DNA from: Margaritifera margaritifera
Lineage: Eukaryota > Mollusca > Bivalvia > Unionida > Margaritiferidae
Assembly: GCA_029931535.1 (NCBI GenBank)
Contig: JAQPZY010001660.1
Coordinates: forward strand, 1,141,001-1,205,000
Length of the DNA: 64,000 nt
Reading direction: 5' to 3'
Position numbers and translations under genes: made by a program. The notes under the pieces were generated by a model. That model did not search any database. It was not told the origin of the DNA and saw only the letters and a list, made by a program, of their open reading frames with translations. How positions within the stretch are numbered: position 1 is the stretch's first letter; each line of letters starts with the position of its first letter. Below, piece by piece: positions 1 through 10,525 of this stretch.

Positions 1-409
1 CTATCTGCCCACGCACGATGATCAATCTAAATGCAGATACAGTTTATTTGTCTGGTTGGATTAAAACTCTGACACTGATATGTCTCTCCGTCGTCTTTAA
101 GATGCAGCACATGATATTAACGCAGAAATCTCTCCAAATACTCATATTTATGGCTCAAATTGAAACAGAAGTTGTCATATATGCAATAATTCCATCATGA
201 ATGTCGATCTTCATCAGAAAAGGTGAAGATTATTTACGCGGTTTTCGGCTTTACAAATTTATTAATGCACGACAACTGCTGTCAAAAACATGACATTTAA
301 ACTTGCAGTCCATATTCTAGCAGCAGTCTAGTGTATTTGCACATGAACGATAATTGATAGTATGAATTTGTTTATAGTTCCGGTGAAAACATTTGATTCA
401 AAAAAGACT
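1..409. other. Uncharacterised AT-rich DNA
   Basis: No recognisable gene or element. A frame of about 60 codons near the left edge (18-200) has no ATG with context, no splice signals and no recognisable motif, and I do not call it a gene. Confidence 0.5.
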
Positions 410-410
410 T

Positions 411-448
<38 letters not shown>
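410..448. repeat. (CT)n microsatellite, imperfect
   Basis: CT/TCTG-rich tract of about 39 bp, becoming pure (TC)n at its right end and closing with CAT. The stretch that follows (449-890) shows nothing I can name. Confidence 0.85.
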
Positions 449-449
<1 letters not shown>

Positions 450-890
450 TAGCGCTATTTTAAAGAACAGACATTTTTCAGTGTTGGAGGCGGTGTTTTA
501 ACCCTAGTTTTTAAAGTATTAAAAGGAATAGAAAATGTCGTCCATAAGACAGGCATTTCTTCTTTAAAGGTTTCGAAGCCCATTTTCTAATTTATTTCTG
601 GATTATTTATCTGTGCTGTTACTTATGCACATCAATTGACGATGACACATTTTGGGGTAATAGCTTGCCATAATTTATGTAGAACAAAGAGATTACACGA
701 AAGTAACATTTTTGTGCAACTGCCACCAACTAGCCACCAAGTATATTTCGGTTACACTAAATTTATTTTTGTAGTCAGGAAAGTATGTACATTTTAAATG
801 TTGTACATGTACAACGCATCAACACGAAATCTTATATACATCAATTACGTAATAGAATTGTAATAACTGGAATGTCAAGAACAAAGTAAA

Positions 891-1080
891 ATGTGTGTAC
901 TCAAACATGTATGTACTCAATGTGTGTACCCAAACATGTGTGTACTCAATGTGAGTACTCAAACGTGCGTGTAATCATTGTGTGTGCTCAAACACGTGTG
1001 TGCTCAATGTGTGCACTCAAACGTGTGCGTACTCGTTGTGTGTACTCAAACATGTGTGTGCTCAATGTGTGTACTCAAAC
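891..1080 (+). repeat. Minisatellite, about 29-bp dimeric unit
   Basis: TGTGTGTACTCAA and TGTGTGTACTCAAACA alternate, giving a roughly 29-bp dimer repeated about 6-7 times with point differences. Short open frames across it, rich in Cys and Val, follow from the repeat and are not evidence of a protein. Confidence 0.85.
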
Positions 1081-1192
1081 ACTATAAAATACATCACTTC
1101 ATCGGTTTTAGAAATCTTGCCACACAAGGATTTGATGTAAAATTATGCTTTAGCAGACTCAGTTATAAACTGCTGCTATGTCGCTGACATAG

Positions 1193-1400
1193 TCAAATAT
1201 ATGTATGAAGAATCGTGTATTAGAAATTCAAATATATGTTTGAAGAATCGTGTATTAGAAATTCAAATATATGTATGAAGAATCGCGTATTAGAAAGTCA
1301 AATATATGTATGAAGAATCGTGTATTAGAAAGTCAAATATATGTATGAAGAATCGTGTGTTAGATAGTCAAATATATGTATGAAGAATCGTGTATTAGAA
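1193..1400 (+). repeat. Minisatellite, 35-bp unit, 6 copies
   Basis: Six head-to-tail copies of a 35-bp unit beginning TCAAATATATGTATGAAGAA, with one to three substitutions per copy. The minus-strand frame that crosses part of it (1325-1525) has no other support. Confidence 0.9.
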
Positions 1401-1620
1401 CGGTAACGAAATTGAAATTTTGGAGGTGTTACTATCTGATGCATATATATGTAGTTCGTTCTGTGAAAATGATCAATGTTAAAAACGGAAGGATATATGC
1501 ACAACATATTGTTGTAAATACTCATATTTAAAAAAAATTGTTTCCCAAAAAAATCGTCATACTTTGTAAATAAAGGTTTTTATAACTGAAACAAAGAAAA
1601 TTACAGTGTAAAAAGTAGTG

Positions 1621-1893
1621 TCTGTATATTTAAATTATAATGTGTATTTAAATTCTAATGTGTATTTAAATTCTAATGTGTATTTAAATTCTAATGTGTA
1701 TTTAAATTATAATGAGTATTTCAATTATAATGAGTATTTCAATTATAATGTGTATTTCAATTATAATGTGTATTTCAAATATAATGTGTATTTCAATTAT
1801 AATGTGTATTTCAAATATAATGTGTATTTCAATTATAATGTGTATTTCAATTATAATGAGTATTTCAATTATAATGTGCATTTAAATTATAAT
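1621..1893 (+). repeat. Minisatellite, 18-bp unit, about 15 copies
   Basis: Tandem TGTATTTAAATTATAA-like 18-bp unit. Early copies read AAATTCTAA, middle copies CAATTATAA, and a few carry GAG for GTG. Because 18 is divisible by three, a frame of about 100 codons stays open as an Asn/Tyr/Val/Phe hexapeptide repeat. I read it as non-coding. Confidence 0.9.
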
Positions 1894-2878
1894 GTTAAGA
1901 TTTTATTTGCATGCAAATTTTTCTCGTGTATAAAATCTTAAACTGTCATGGACCGAGTTTTAGACTTATAACATTTATGAAATTTGATATCCTGTATAAA
2001 GACGTAATTTAACGTATTATGTGCCATAAAGTTAAGTAAAGTTTTTTTTCACAATAATATATTGTGCCCTTTCATCCCGTGTCATTGGTAAGTACAGCAT
2101 AAATATTTAATACACAGATAATATCTATTTACTGGAAATATTACAGGTTTATGCAAAACAGGTGACGTCTAGTGATCTTTCGTACGAAAAAAGTGTATAT
2201 TACGATTGATTGTAGCATTTTAAATCACGTGGCGCCGAAGTATTTTATCTGCAAGCTGCCACATTTTGGGTCTGAGCCTAATATTTATATGTCTTTAACA
2301 GGATTTATTGGTTTCATGAGACATAAAACATCACCATATCATACCATCATACCATATCAATTTCCTCTCATATTTATGACATCGTAAAATCTACAGCTTG
2401 TTTTAATATTCCTAAAGTAAGACGAGATGCCAGAAATCCCCTAGTTTTTACATGAGATACTTCATTATCGTTTTGAAATGATTTGCCATCTAATATGGGT
2501 CTTCTCAATTTGAGGAACGGAAACCCTATGACCATCATCTTTCCGTCTAGCAGTCTATCCATCAGTCCGTCATTCCATACACTGAATCCAGGAAATCTCA
2601 GTAAATATTTGTTTTAGTGTGGTGTTATATTTTATTATGATAACAGCAATCACATAACTGTTTTTATAACTCGTGGATTTTTTATTTTTTTTTAATCATC
2701 CTCGAATACCCATGATTGACGAAATCCACTTCTTTACATTTGTCACCCCATGATAACGTTCAAAATTGTCAGGCTAATGTATAAATTCATGAAGCAATAC
2801 AAGCGATCTGATTTCGAAGAAGTTTAATTTCCCCCGTAACCACTTGGTGGAGCTACAACAAGATCAAGGAAAAAATTA
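1894..2878. other. Uncharacterised DNA
   Basis: AT-rich, with a short poly-T run near 2690. Frames of 60-70 codons on both strands lack supporting motifs. No element termini were found. Confidence 0.5.
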
Positions 2879-4649
2879 GAAGTTCAGTCTTGTCCTTTCA
2901 AAGATTCTTTGGGTGATAATGCAGTAATCAGAAGTTCAGTCTTGTCCTTTCCAAGATTCTTTGAGTGATAATGCAGTAATCAGAAGTTCAGTCTTGTCCT
3001 TTCAAAGAATCTTTGAGTGATAATGCAGTAATCAGAAGTTCAGTCTTGTCCTTTCCAAGATTCTTTGAGTGATAATGCAGTAATCAGAAGTTCAGTCTTG
3101 TCCTTTCAAAGAATCTTTGAGTGATAATGCAGTAATCAGAAGTTCAGTCTTGTCCTTTCCAAGATTCTTTGAGTGATAATGCAGTAATCAGAAGTTCAGT
3201 CTTGTCCTTTCCAAGATTCTTTGGGTGATAATGCAGTAATCAGAAGTTCAGTCTTGTCCTTTCAAAGAATCTTTGAGTGATAATGCAGTAATCAGAAGTT
3301 CAGTCTTGTCCTTTCAAAGATTCTTTGGGTGATAATGCAGTAATTAGAAGTTCAGTCTTGTCCTTTCAAAGAATCTTTGAGTGATAATGCAGTAATCAGA
3401 AGTTCAGTCTTGTCCTTTCAAAGATTCTTTGGGTGATAATGCAGTAATCAGAAGTTCAGTCTTGTCCTTTCCAAGATTCTTTAAGTGATAAGGCAGTAAT
3501 CAGAAGTTCTGTCTTGTCCTTTCCAAGATTCTTTGGGTGATAATGCAGTAATCAGAAGTTCAGTCTTGTCCTTTCAAAGATTCTTTGGGTGATAATGCAG
3601 TAATCAGAAGTTCAGTCTTGTCCTTTCAAAGATTCTTTGGGTGATAATGCAGTAATCAGAAGTTCAGTCTTGTCCTTTCAAAGATTCTTTGGGTGATAAT
3701 GCAGTAATCAGAAGTTCAGTCTTGTCCTTTCAAAGATTCTTTGGGTGATAATGCAGTAATCAGAAGTTCAGTCTTGTCCTTTCAAAGAATCTTGGGTGAT
3801 AATGCAGTAATCAGAAGTTCAGTCTTGTCCTTTCCAAGATTCTTTGAGTGATAATGCAGTAATCAGAAGTTCAGTCTTGTCCTTTCAAAGATTCTTTGAG
3901 TGATAATGCAGTAATCAGAAGTTCAGTCTTGTCCTTTCAAAGATTATTTGGGTGAGAATGCAGTAATCAGAAGTTCAGTCTTGTCCTTTCAAAGATTATT
4001 TGGGTGAGAATGCAGTAATCAGAAGTTCAGTCTTGTCCTTTCAAAGATTATTTGGGTGATAATGCAGTAATCAGAAGTTCAGTCTTGTCCTTTCAAAGAT
4101 TCTTTGAGTGATAATGCAGTCTTGTCCTTTCCAAGATTCTTTGGGTGATAATGCAGTAATCAGAAGTTCAGTCTTGTCCTTTCAAAGAATCTTTGGGTGA
4201 TAATGCAGTAATCAGAAGTTCAGTCTTGTCCTTTCAAAGAATCTTTGGGTGATAATGCAGTAATCAGAAGTTCAGTCTTGTCCTTTCAAAGATTCTTTGG
4301 GTGATAATGCAGTCTTGTCCTTTCAAAGAATCTTGGGTGATAATGCAGTAATCAGAAGTTCAGTCTTGTCCTTTCAAAGAATCTTTGGGTGATAATGCAG
4401 TAATCAGAAGTTCAGTCTTGTCCTTTCAAAGATTCTTTGGGTGATAATGCAGTCTTGTCCTTTCAAAGAATCTTGGGTGATAATGCAGTAATCAGAAGTT
4501 CAGTCTTGTCCTTTCAAAGATTCTTTGGGTGATAATGCAGTAATCAGAAGTTCAGTCTTGTCCTTTCAAAGATTCTTTGGGTGATAATGCAGTAATCAGA
4601 AGTTCAGTCTTGTCCTTTCAAAGATTCTTTGAGTGATAATGCAGTAATT
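2879..4649 (+). repeat. Large tandem array, 52-bp unit, about 35 copies
   Basis: Head-to-tail copies of a 52-bp unit (AGAAGTTCAGTCTTGTCC ... GATAATGCAGTAATC). Copies differ at a few diagnostic sites: TTCAAAG or TTCCAAG, AGATTC or AGAATC, GGGTGA or GAGTGA. Copies with the same variants cluster, so the array grew by block duplication. Three junctions (near 4118, 4311 and 4450) lack the same 13 bp, and a three-unit block with this deletion occurs twice at about 4190-4345 and 4345-4480. No open frame crosses it. No function is apparent. Confidence 0.95.
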
Positions 4650-5237
4650 TTTGTGTATCTAGAAGGAAACGCACATTTTTTTTTTTACCTCTCTCAGAAA
4701 AGACAGTCCAGTATACTAAGAAAGATCTCCTTGGATTAATTACTTTTCTACGCTAATGGATGAATATTTATATAGATCGAGGCTTTGCTGGCGAATTTAC
4801 CCAAGGCTAATAAATGTAGACCAGCAGAAATTGTTAACCCTGGGTATGCTTTTAATACTTCTTATTTACCCTCTTACCCCTTTTCCCAGTTTTGGACCCT
4901 TAATATTAGCAGATACTGTGTAATCAGCACAGCTCAGCAACAATTTAACAGTCTATCATGCTGTTTGGTACTGTAAGTAAACTGCCCTTAAGACTTAATT
5001 CGGCCTTTAAGATTTAAATCTATAAGCCAACGTTTTTAATCGAGTGATAACTCTAGATCGTTTATTTTGCATCAGCTATTTCGATTTTCATAAAATCTTT
5101 AATAGTTTTTAAACTTATATAATTTTGAAAATGGAGACGTGGGAAACAAATCCATATTCTCTTATTACAAATGGTGGCAAGGCTAGCAACGAAGCTGTAT
5201 GTACGTAAAGACAATCGACACATACATGTATATATAC
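4650..5237. other. Uncharacterised DNA between array and hAT-like end
   Basis: Poly-T run at about 4676-4685. No gene signal. The short open frame at 4785-4976 lacks an ATG in good context and resembles nothing I know. Confidence 0.45.
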
Positions 5238-5335
5238 TAGGGGTGTCGATTGTTGTTAATCGTTTAACCTATTAACCGGTTAAAAATATTATCCGGTTAC
5301 AATTTCAGTAACGGCTTAACCGTTGTAATTTTTGT
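5238..5335 (+). mobile_element. Single hAT-like terminus (remnant)
   Basis: TAGGGGTGTCGATTG followed by CGTTTAACC, TTAACCGGTTAA and CGGCTTAACCG subterminal motifs has the style of a hAT element end. I could not find the matching inverted terminus downstream, so boundaries and type are uncertain. An inverted copy of its first bases (ACAATCGACAC) lies only about 25 bp to the left, at 5211. Confidence 0.3.
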
Positions 5336-5965
5336 TTCTTTCTATTGAATCATTTAAATCTGAAAGACATTATCCACAAATTTATATGAATAGTGAATAT
5401 ATCCGTCCTTAATCCTAAATATAAATGTAATTACTAAATAGTGTGCATGATGCTTACCGATAGCTGTCGTGAACGATATGATTACTCAGAGAAACACACC
5501 ACAATGATATGTATTTTTGAAGAAGAAAAAAAACTATTCCGAGATCGAAATGGTGGAAGGACAATTCAGTCAAATATACAATACGATAGAAAATTGGGAA
5601 GAAAATACCTGTGTGTCGCGGTTACCACGGAAATAATATTTTCTCTTCGTGGAAATATGGTACACGGGAAAGAAAAATGACACAATGATTTGTGTCACTG
5701 TTTTGCATCAAACAGTCTTTTCATTAAACCTATGTCATATTACAAATGCTTCCATCCGGACAAGTTTTACTAAAACTTAACTTGAATAAAGTATACAGGT
5801 TCTTCACAAAGCTTCATCAGTAACACCCCGGGTATATCCGCTGACATCACTGGGTTTTAATCTGGCACCCAGTTGGTGCAGCAACAAGAGGGCAAGCGTT
5901 TGAGAAAAGTTAATACTTGTTTTCCTGTTCTAGTCCATCACGAACTCTGATGACAGTCAGCCAAG

Positions 5966-6043
5966 AAACGTACAATGTACAGGTATAAATCAAACGTACC
6001 ATGTGCAGGTATAAATCAAACGTACCATGAACAGGTATAAATC
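5966..6043 (+). repeat. Minisatellite, 26-bp unit, 3 copies
   Basis: Three copies of AAACGTACCATG followed by CAGGTATAAATC. They lie inside an open minus-strand frame of 127 codons (5910-6293) whose product I do not recognise and which may be chance. Confidence 0.9.
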
Positions 6044-6484
6044 TTTGCCTTGACAACATTTCAATACTCGGTAGATTGTTTAGCCCGTTTGACCTCAAAA
6101 TAAGCTGGCACGTGACTGCAGAAATAATCATTAATGTCACTGAACGATAACTGACTGAATGATGTGTTACAGATTGGACAAGGTTCATCCTTTGCCAATT
6201 GTTATATGTGAATACAAATGTAAACGACGACGGTATAAATATCATCGTTATAAATGTTTTACCCCCTATCTCTGATGGGATTTGTAGTTGCAATATATAT
6301 GACTGTCATCTAGATCTGGGTTAATGGGCTTTGCGGTCTGTTTACTGAGGGCATTGATTTCATTTAGAGTCAAGACACTAATAGATAACGAGATTGGTAA
6401 TCTTAACGCGAAGGTGTGCAATATTGTATTCAAGTCTTAGCCAAAGTTAATAGATGACAAGAACGATGACGACAAAGAAGATGA

Positions 6485-6485
<1 letters not shown>

Positions 6486-6542
<57 letters not shown>
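6486..6542. repeat. (TAA)n microsatellite
   Basis: About 19 uninterrupted TAA trinucleotides. Confidence 0.95.
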
Positions 6543-6753
6543 CGTAATCATAATATGTTCATGGTGATGACTACTAATACTATTACTACTACTATTGTCT
6601 CCGCCCAACTCTGGACAAGAATATAGAAACGGGTTCCGTTCCTCCGTCCGTACGTAACACTTTTGTTTCTGGAGCATAACTCCAAAACCGTTCAAGATAT
6701 TTCTGTGAAACTTGGTACCATATTAGACCAGTGATCCATGTGTACCTTTTGCT

Positions 6754-7681
6754 ACACATATCAGACTAGTGGTTCAGATGTACCTTGGTACACTTATCAG
6801 ACTAGTGGTTCAGATGTGCCTTGGTACACATATCAGACAAGTGGTCCATGTATACTTTGGTACACATATCAGACAAGTGGTTCAGATGTGCCTTGGTACA
6901 CATATCAGACTAGTGGTCCATGTATGCCTTGGTACACATATCAGACAAGTGGTTCAGATGTGCCTTGGTACACATATCAGACTAGTGGTTCAGATGTGCC
7001 TTGGTACACTTATCAGACTTGTGGTTCAGATGTGCATTGGTACACATATCAGACTAGTGGTCCATGTATGCCTTGGTACACATATCAGACTTGTGGTTCA
7101 GATGTGCCTTGGTACACATATCAGACTAGTGGTTCAGATGTGCCTTTGTACACTTATCAGACTTGTGGTTCAGATGTGCATTGGTACACATATCAGACTA
7201 GTGGTCCATGTATGCCTTGGTACACATATCAGTCAAGTGGTTCAGATGTGCCTTGGTACACATATCAGACTAGTGGTTCAGATGTGCCTTGGTACACTTA
7301 TCAGACTTGTGGTTCAGATGTGCATTGGTACACATATCAGACTAGTGGTCCATGTATGCCTTGGTACACATATCAGACAAGTGGTTCAGATGTGCCTTGG
7401 TACACATATCAGACTAGTGGTTCAGATGTGCCTTGGTACACTTATCAGACTTGTGGTTCAGATGTGCATTGGTACACATATCAGACTAGTGGTCCATGTA
7501 TGCCTTGGTACACATATCAGGTTAGTGGTCCGTGTATGCCTTGGTACGCATATCGGACAAATGGTTCAGATGTGGCTATGTTCTCATATCAGACTAGTGG
7601 TTCAGATGTGCCTTGGTACAGATATCAGACTAGTGGTTCAGATGTGCCTTGGTACACATATCAGACTAGTGGTCCAGATGT
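6754..7681 (+). repeat. 36-bp array, about 26 copies, inside the 169-bp family
   Basis: Unit CACATATCAGACTAGTGG plus TTCAGATGTGCCTTGGTA with recurrent variants (CCATGTATG for CAGATGTG, TTGTGG for TAGTGG). Since 36 is divisible by three, two frames stay open for 366 and 317 codons; the first encodes a TYQTSGSDVPWY 12-mer. The same motif is present once per unit in the flanking 169-bp copies (GGTACACATATTAGACTAGTGGT), so the array looks like local expansion of that segment. The long open frames are most simply by-products. Confidence 0.95.
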
Positions 7682-8444
7682 GTCTTTTCTTATTTACAAT
7701 TCTTCCGATTCAATATTTGTAGCTTCCATCAGTTTGTCAGTTCATATATCCATCCATCATTCAAACTTTAATTTCCAGAGCAGAACTCCAAAACCGTTCA
7801 AGATATATATATTAAACTTGGTACACATATGCGACTAGCAGTGTAGATAAGCCTTTTGTTATTCACAATTCTTCAGTTTCAAGGTTTTTAATCTTCTTGT
7901 CATTTATCTGTCACTCCAATCATCCATCATACACACTTTTGTTTCCTTGGAAAACTCCAAAACGTTTTAAGATATATCTGTAAAATTTGATTGCACATTT
8001 TGGACTAGTGGTGTAAATATACCTTTGGCTCTTCACAATTCCGCAGTTTAAATGTTTTTAAATTTTTCATCCGTTTCTTCGTCCATCCATCCATCATTTA
8101 CACTTTCTTTTCCACAGGATAACTCCAACATAGTTCAAGATATCTGTATGAAACTCCATACATATATTAGACTAGTGGTCCAAAAGTCCTTTTTGCTATT
8201 CATCAATCCATTATCGGCACTTTAATTTTAGGGACAAAACTCAAAAGCCTTTTACGCTATGTTAATGAAATTTGGTCTACATATTAGACTAGCGATGTAT
8301 ATGTGCCTTTTGCTATTCACAATTGCTCAGTTTTAATATCTGTAACGTTTTTGTCCGTTTGTCTGTCCACCCATTCATGTATCATTCACACATTCGTTTC
8401 CGGGGCAAAATTCCCAAACTGTTTAAGATATCTCTGTGAAATTT

Positions 8445-8446
<2 letters not shown>

Positions 8447-8531
<85 letters not shown>
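8447..8531. repeat. (TA)n microsatellite inside a 169-bp unit
   Basis: About 42 TA dinucleotides replace the ACACATA step of TTGGTACACATATTAGACTA. The flanks read TTTGGTA and TTAGACTAACGG, so the tract arose inside the repeat unit. Confidence 0.95.
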
Positions 8532-8535
<4 letters not shown>

Positions 8536-8749
8536 CTAACGGTGTAGATGCGCCTTTTGATATTCACAATTCTTCAGTTTCATATATTTTTAATGTTTTC
8601 ATCCATTGGTATGTTCATCCATGCATCCACCATTCACACTTTTGTTTCTGGAGGAAACTCATAGTGCCTGTCACTTTCCTGTATACTTTGTAAAACATCT
8701 TGTATATTAAATCATTTGGCAAGGCGGGGATACAGATGACTACGTCTTC

Positions 8750-8761
8750 TTGTTGTTGTTG

Positions 8762-8794
<33 letters not shown>

Positions 8795-9004
8795 GTTGGT
8801 TTGGTTTTATGGGTTTAACGCCATTTTTCAGCACATGATAGGCTATACATGGCGGCCAGTATATCTGGTGGAGGAAGAACCCAGGAAAACCCGGGGAAGA
8901 ACCACCGACCCACGGGAAGCTACTGGATCGGTAAAGGTGAGCGTCTTAGACTACTCGGCCACCCGGGGCCCCTATTATTATTATTAGTAGTAGTAGTAGT
9001 AGTA
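8750..9004 (-). mobile_element. tRNA-derived SINE with simple-sequence tail
   Basis: On the minus strand the element starts near 8974 with a tRNA-like head; GTGGCCGAGTAGTC fits an A box. It then runs through a GGTTCTTCCCC segment (a weak B box) and ends in GGCGTTAAACCC and ACCAAACCAAC followed by a (TAA)n/(CAA)n tail at 8750-8793. A second simple tract, (ATT)n(AGT)n, sits at 8975-9004 on the head side. The open plus-strand frame across it is antisense and not a gene. Confidence 0.6.
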
Positions 9005-10525
9005 TCGCTGTTGTTGTCCCTGCAATGATTACTTCTGTTACTGTGCAATATCATGTAAGACATCATGAAGAAAAAGGGGTATACGTAGACTAGTTCAAAT
9101 CAGAAAATGTCGAGGCAATCGAAGAAGTGTGTCTATTTCCATAGAGGACATATCTAATGTTTTTTGTAACAGCTTAATATAATACATATATATGTGTACC
9201 AAGTTTAATAGAGCTATCTTTTTAGAAAGAAATGGACCTCTTGTATATGGAGGATATATATTTTATCTACTAACTGTGCACACTTTTCGAAGAATGGCAG
9301 TGATATTCGCGCGTGCAAGCGGTAGTGAGTGCCCCATTAAAAAAATCTCGCATACACCGTCTAGAACAGATATTGCATATTTTTGTCTATGTGTGTAGAT
9401 GTAAACAACAAGTCAATATGTTTGTTTGCGTAAGTTTTCTGGCCATAATTGTTGCCATATTAGCATTGGTGAAACCGAATTTCACATATATAAAATGAAC
9501 TGAGTATCTGGGTTTGTTTTTATGAATGCACGGATAGATCACAGGAAATCTCAAGATAGCGTAATCTTTTTTTTTTTTTTTTTTTTTTGTTAGTTGCTGA
9601 GTGGTATGAATTGTGCATGTAAATCGTCACATTTTCAGCATGACACTTTCTCTGATATATCAGGTTACAAGAGTAAAGGCTCTGTCCCACTGACCCATAG
9701 TAAAAATACTTTTTTTTAATGAGACAGACCCTAATAAGCGTTTTCCATCTGTTGAAATGTCAACTACATCTTGACATTCTGCAGCTTTCCCTAACTGTTG
9801 ACACTTTAATGTCAGGAAGCTAATTTTGTGACTGTGGTGTCAACGTTGACTAATGTGCAATTTGAGCTAGAGGCAGAGCGTTTTTTTTTTTTTTTTTAAA
9901 ATAAATAACAGAATATGTTTAGCATGTCGATTAAATATATAGTCCTCTTCCTATTCAAAAACTATATACCAGACTGATGTTGGTGTAATAGAGAATCGCA
10001 TGCATTATACCTTTCAACATAACATTTATGACCATATCGTGAGGTTCAGTGAATTTCAGCAGCCTTCATCGTCGTCGAGTTCTTTCTCTATATTACCCTA
10101 CACATCCCCATGTTTTCTTTTCCAGCCTCCCCTCTTTTGTGCCATAATCATTTGCGCCGTTTTCTTTAGATTTTTTAAAAGCCACTCTTCGTTGCCAACA
10201 ATCTATTGTAGAAATCTATCCCTAAAAGGTTTATTTTCAAAAAAGTCGTGTTGAGTTTGAGTTATGAGACTTGTTGGCAGAAGACAATAATTCATTCGGA
10301 ATGCAAATTTCAAAATCAAAAGAAGAGCCTGTCATAACAGACGTATGCCGATAATCAAGTCTGATCTCCTATTCTTACGGGACTGAAAGTGAAACTAATT
10401 AAGGTTTAAGATTTGCGACAGTAATAGAGAGTAAAGCTTGAGAGGCGCTCAACGCACCGTCTTTGGCCCCAATCGCTTAGCGAGCTCTTTAGATCACGCG
10501 AATATGTAAAACAAAGGCATGTTTA
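9005..10525. other. Uncharacterised DNA with poly-T runs
   Basis: Poly-T runs at 9567-9588 and 9881-9897. No element boundaries or gene evidence. Open frames near 9192-9498 and 10000-10254 are low-complexity (the latter Ser-rich) and unsupported. Confidence 0.45.

Larger units (their letters stand above)
6590..8690 (+). repeat. Degenerate 169-bp tandem repeat family
   Basis: Units contain CACTTTTGTTTC, ACTCCAAAACCG, TTCAAGATATCTGTGAAA, TTGGTACACATATTAGACTA, GTGCCTTTTGCTATTCACAA and runs of CATCCATC. The AAGATAT landmarks at about 6697, 7800, 7970, 8138, 8258 (weak) and 8427 are mostly spaced 168-170 bp, with one shortened unit. Two internal segments have expanded further: the 36-bp array at 6754-7681 and the (TA)n at 8447-8531. 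No coding potential survives. Confidence 0.8.

Noticed and set aside
5441..5680. 79-codon frame as transposase of the hAT-like element
   Set aside because: No transposase motif is visible, it is far too short, and the element's second terminus is missing.
6738..7838. 366-codon frame with a TYQTSGSDVPWY repeat, as a repetitive secreted protein
   Set aside because: A second frame of 317 codons is equally open, the unit length of 36 bp explains both, and the same DNA motif exists in non-coding flanking 169-bp units.
8794..8987. Plus-strand 63-codon frame as a conserved peptide
   Set aside because: It is the antisense strand of a SINE; such frames recur with SINE copies and have no coding support.
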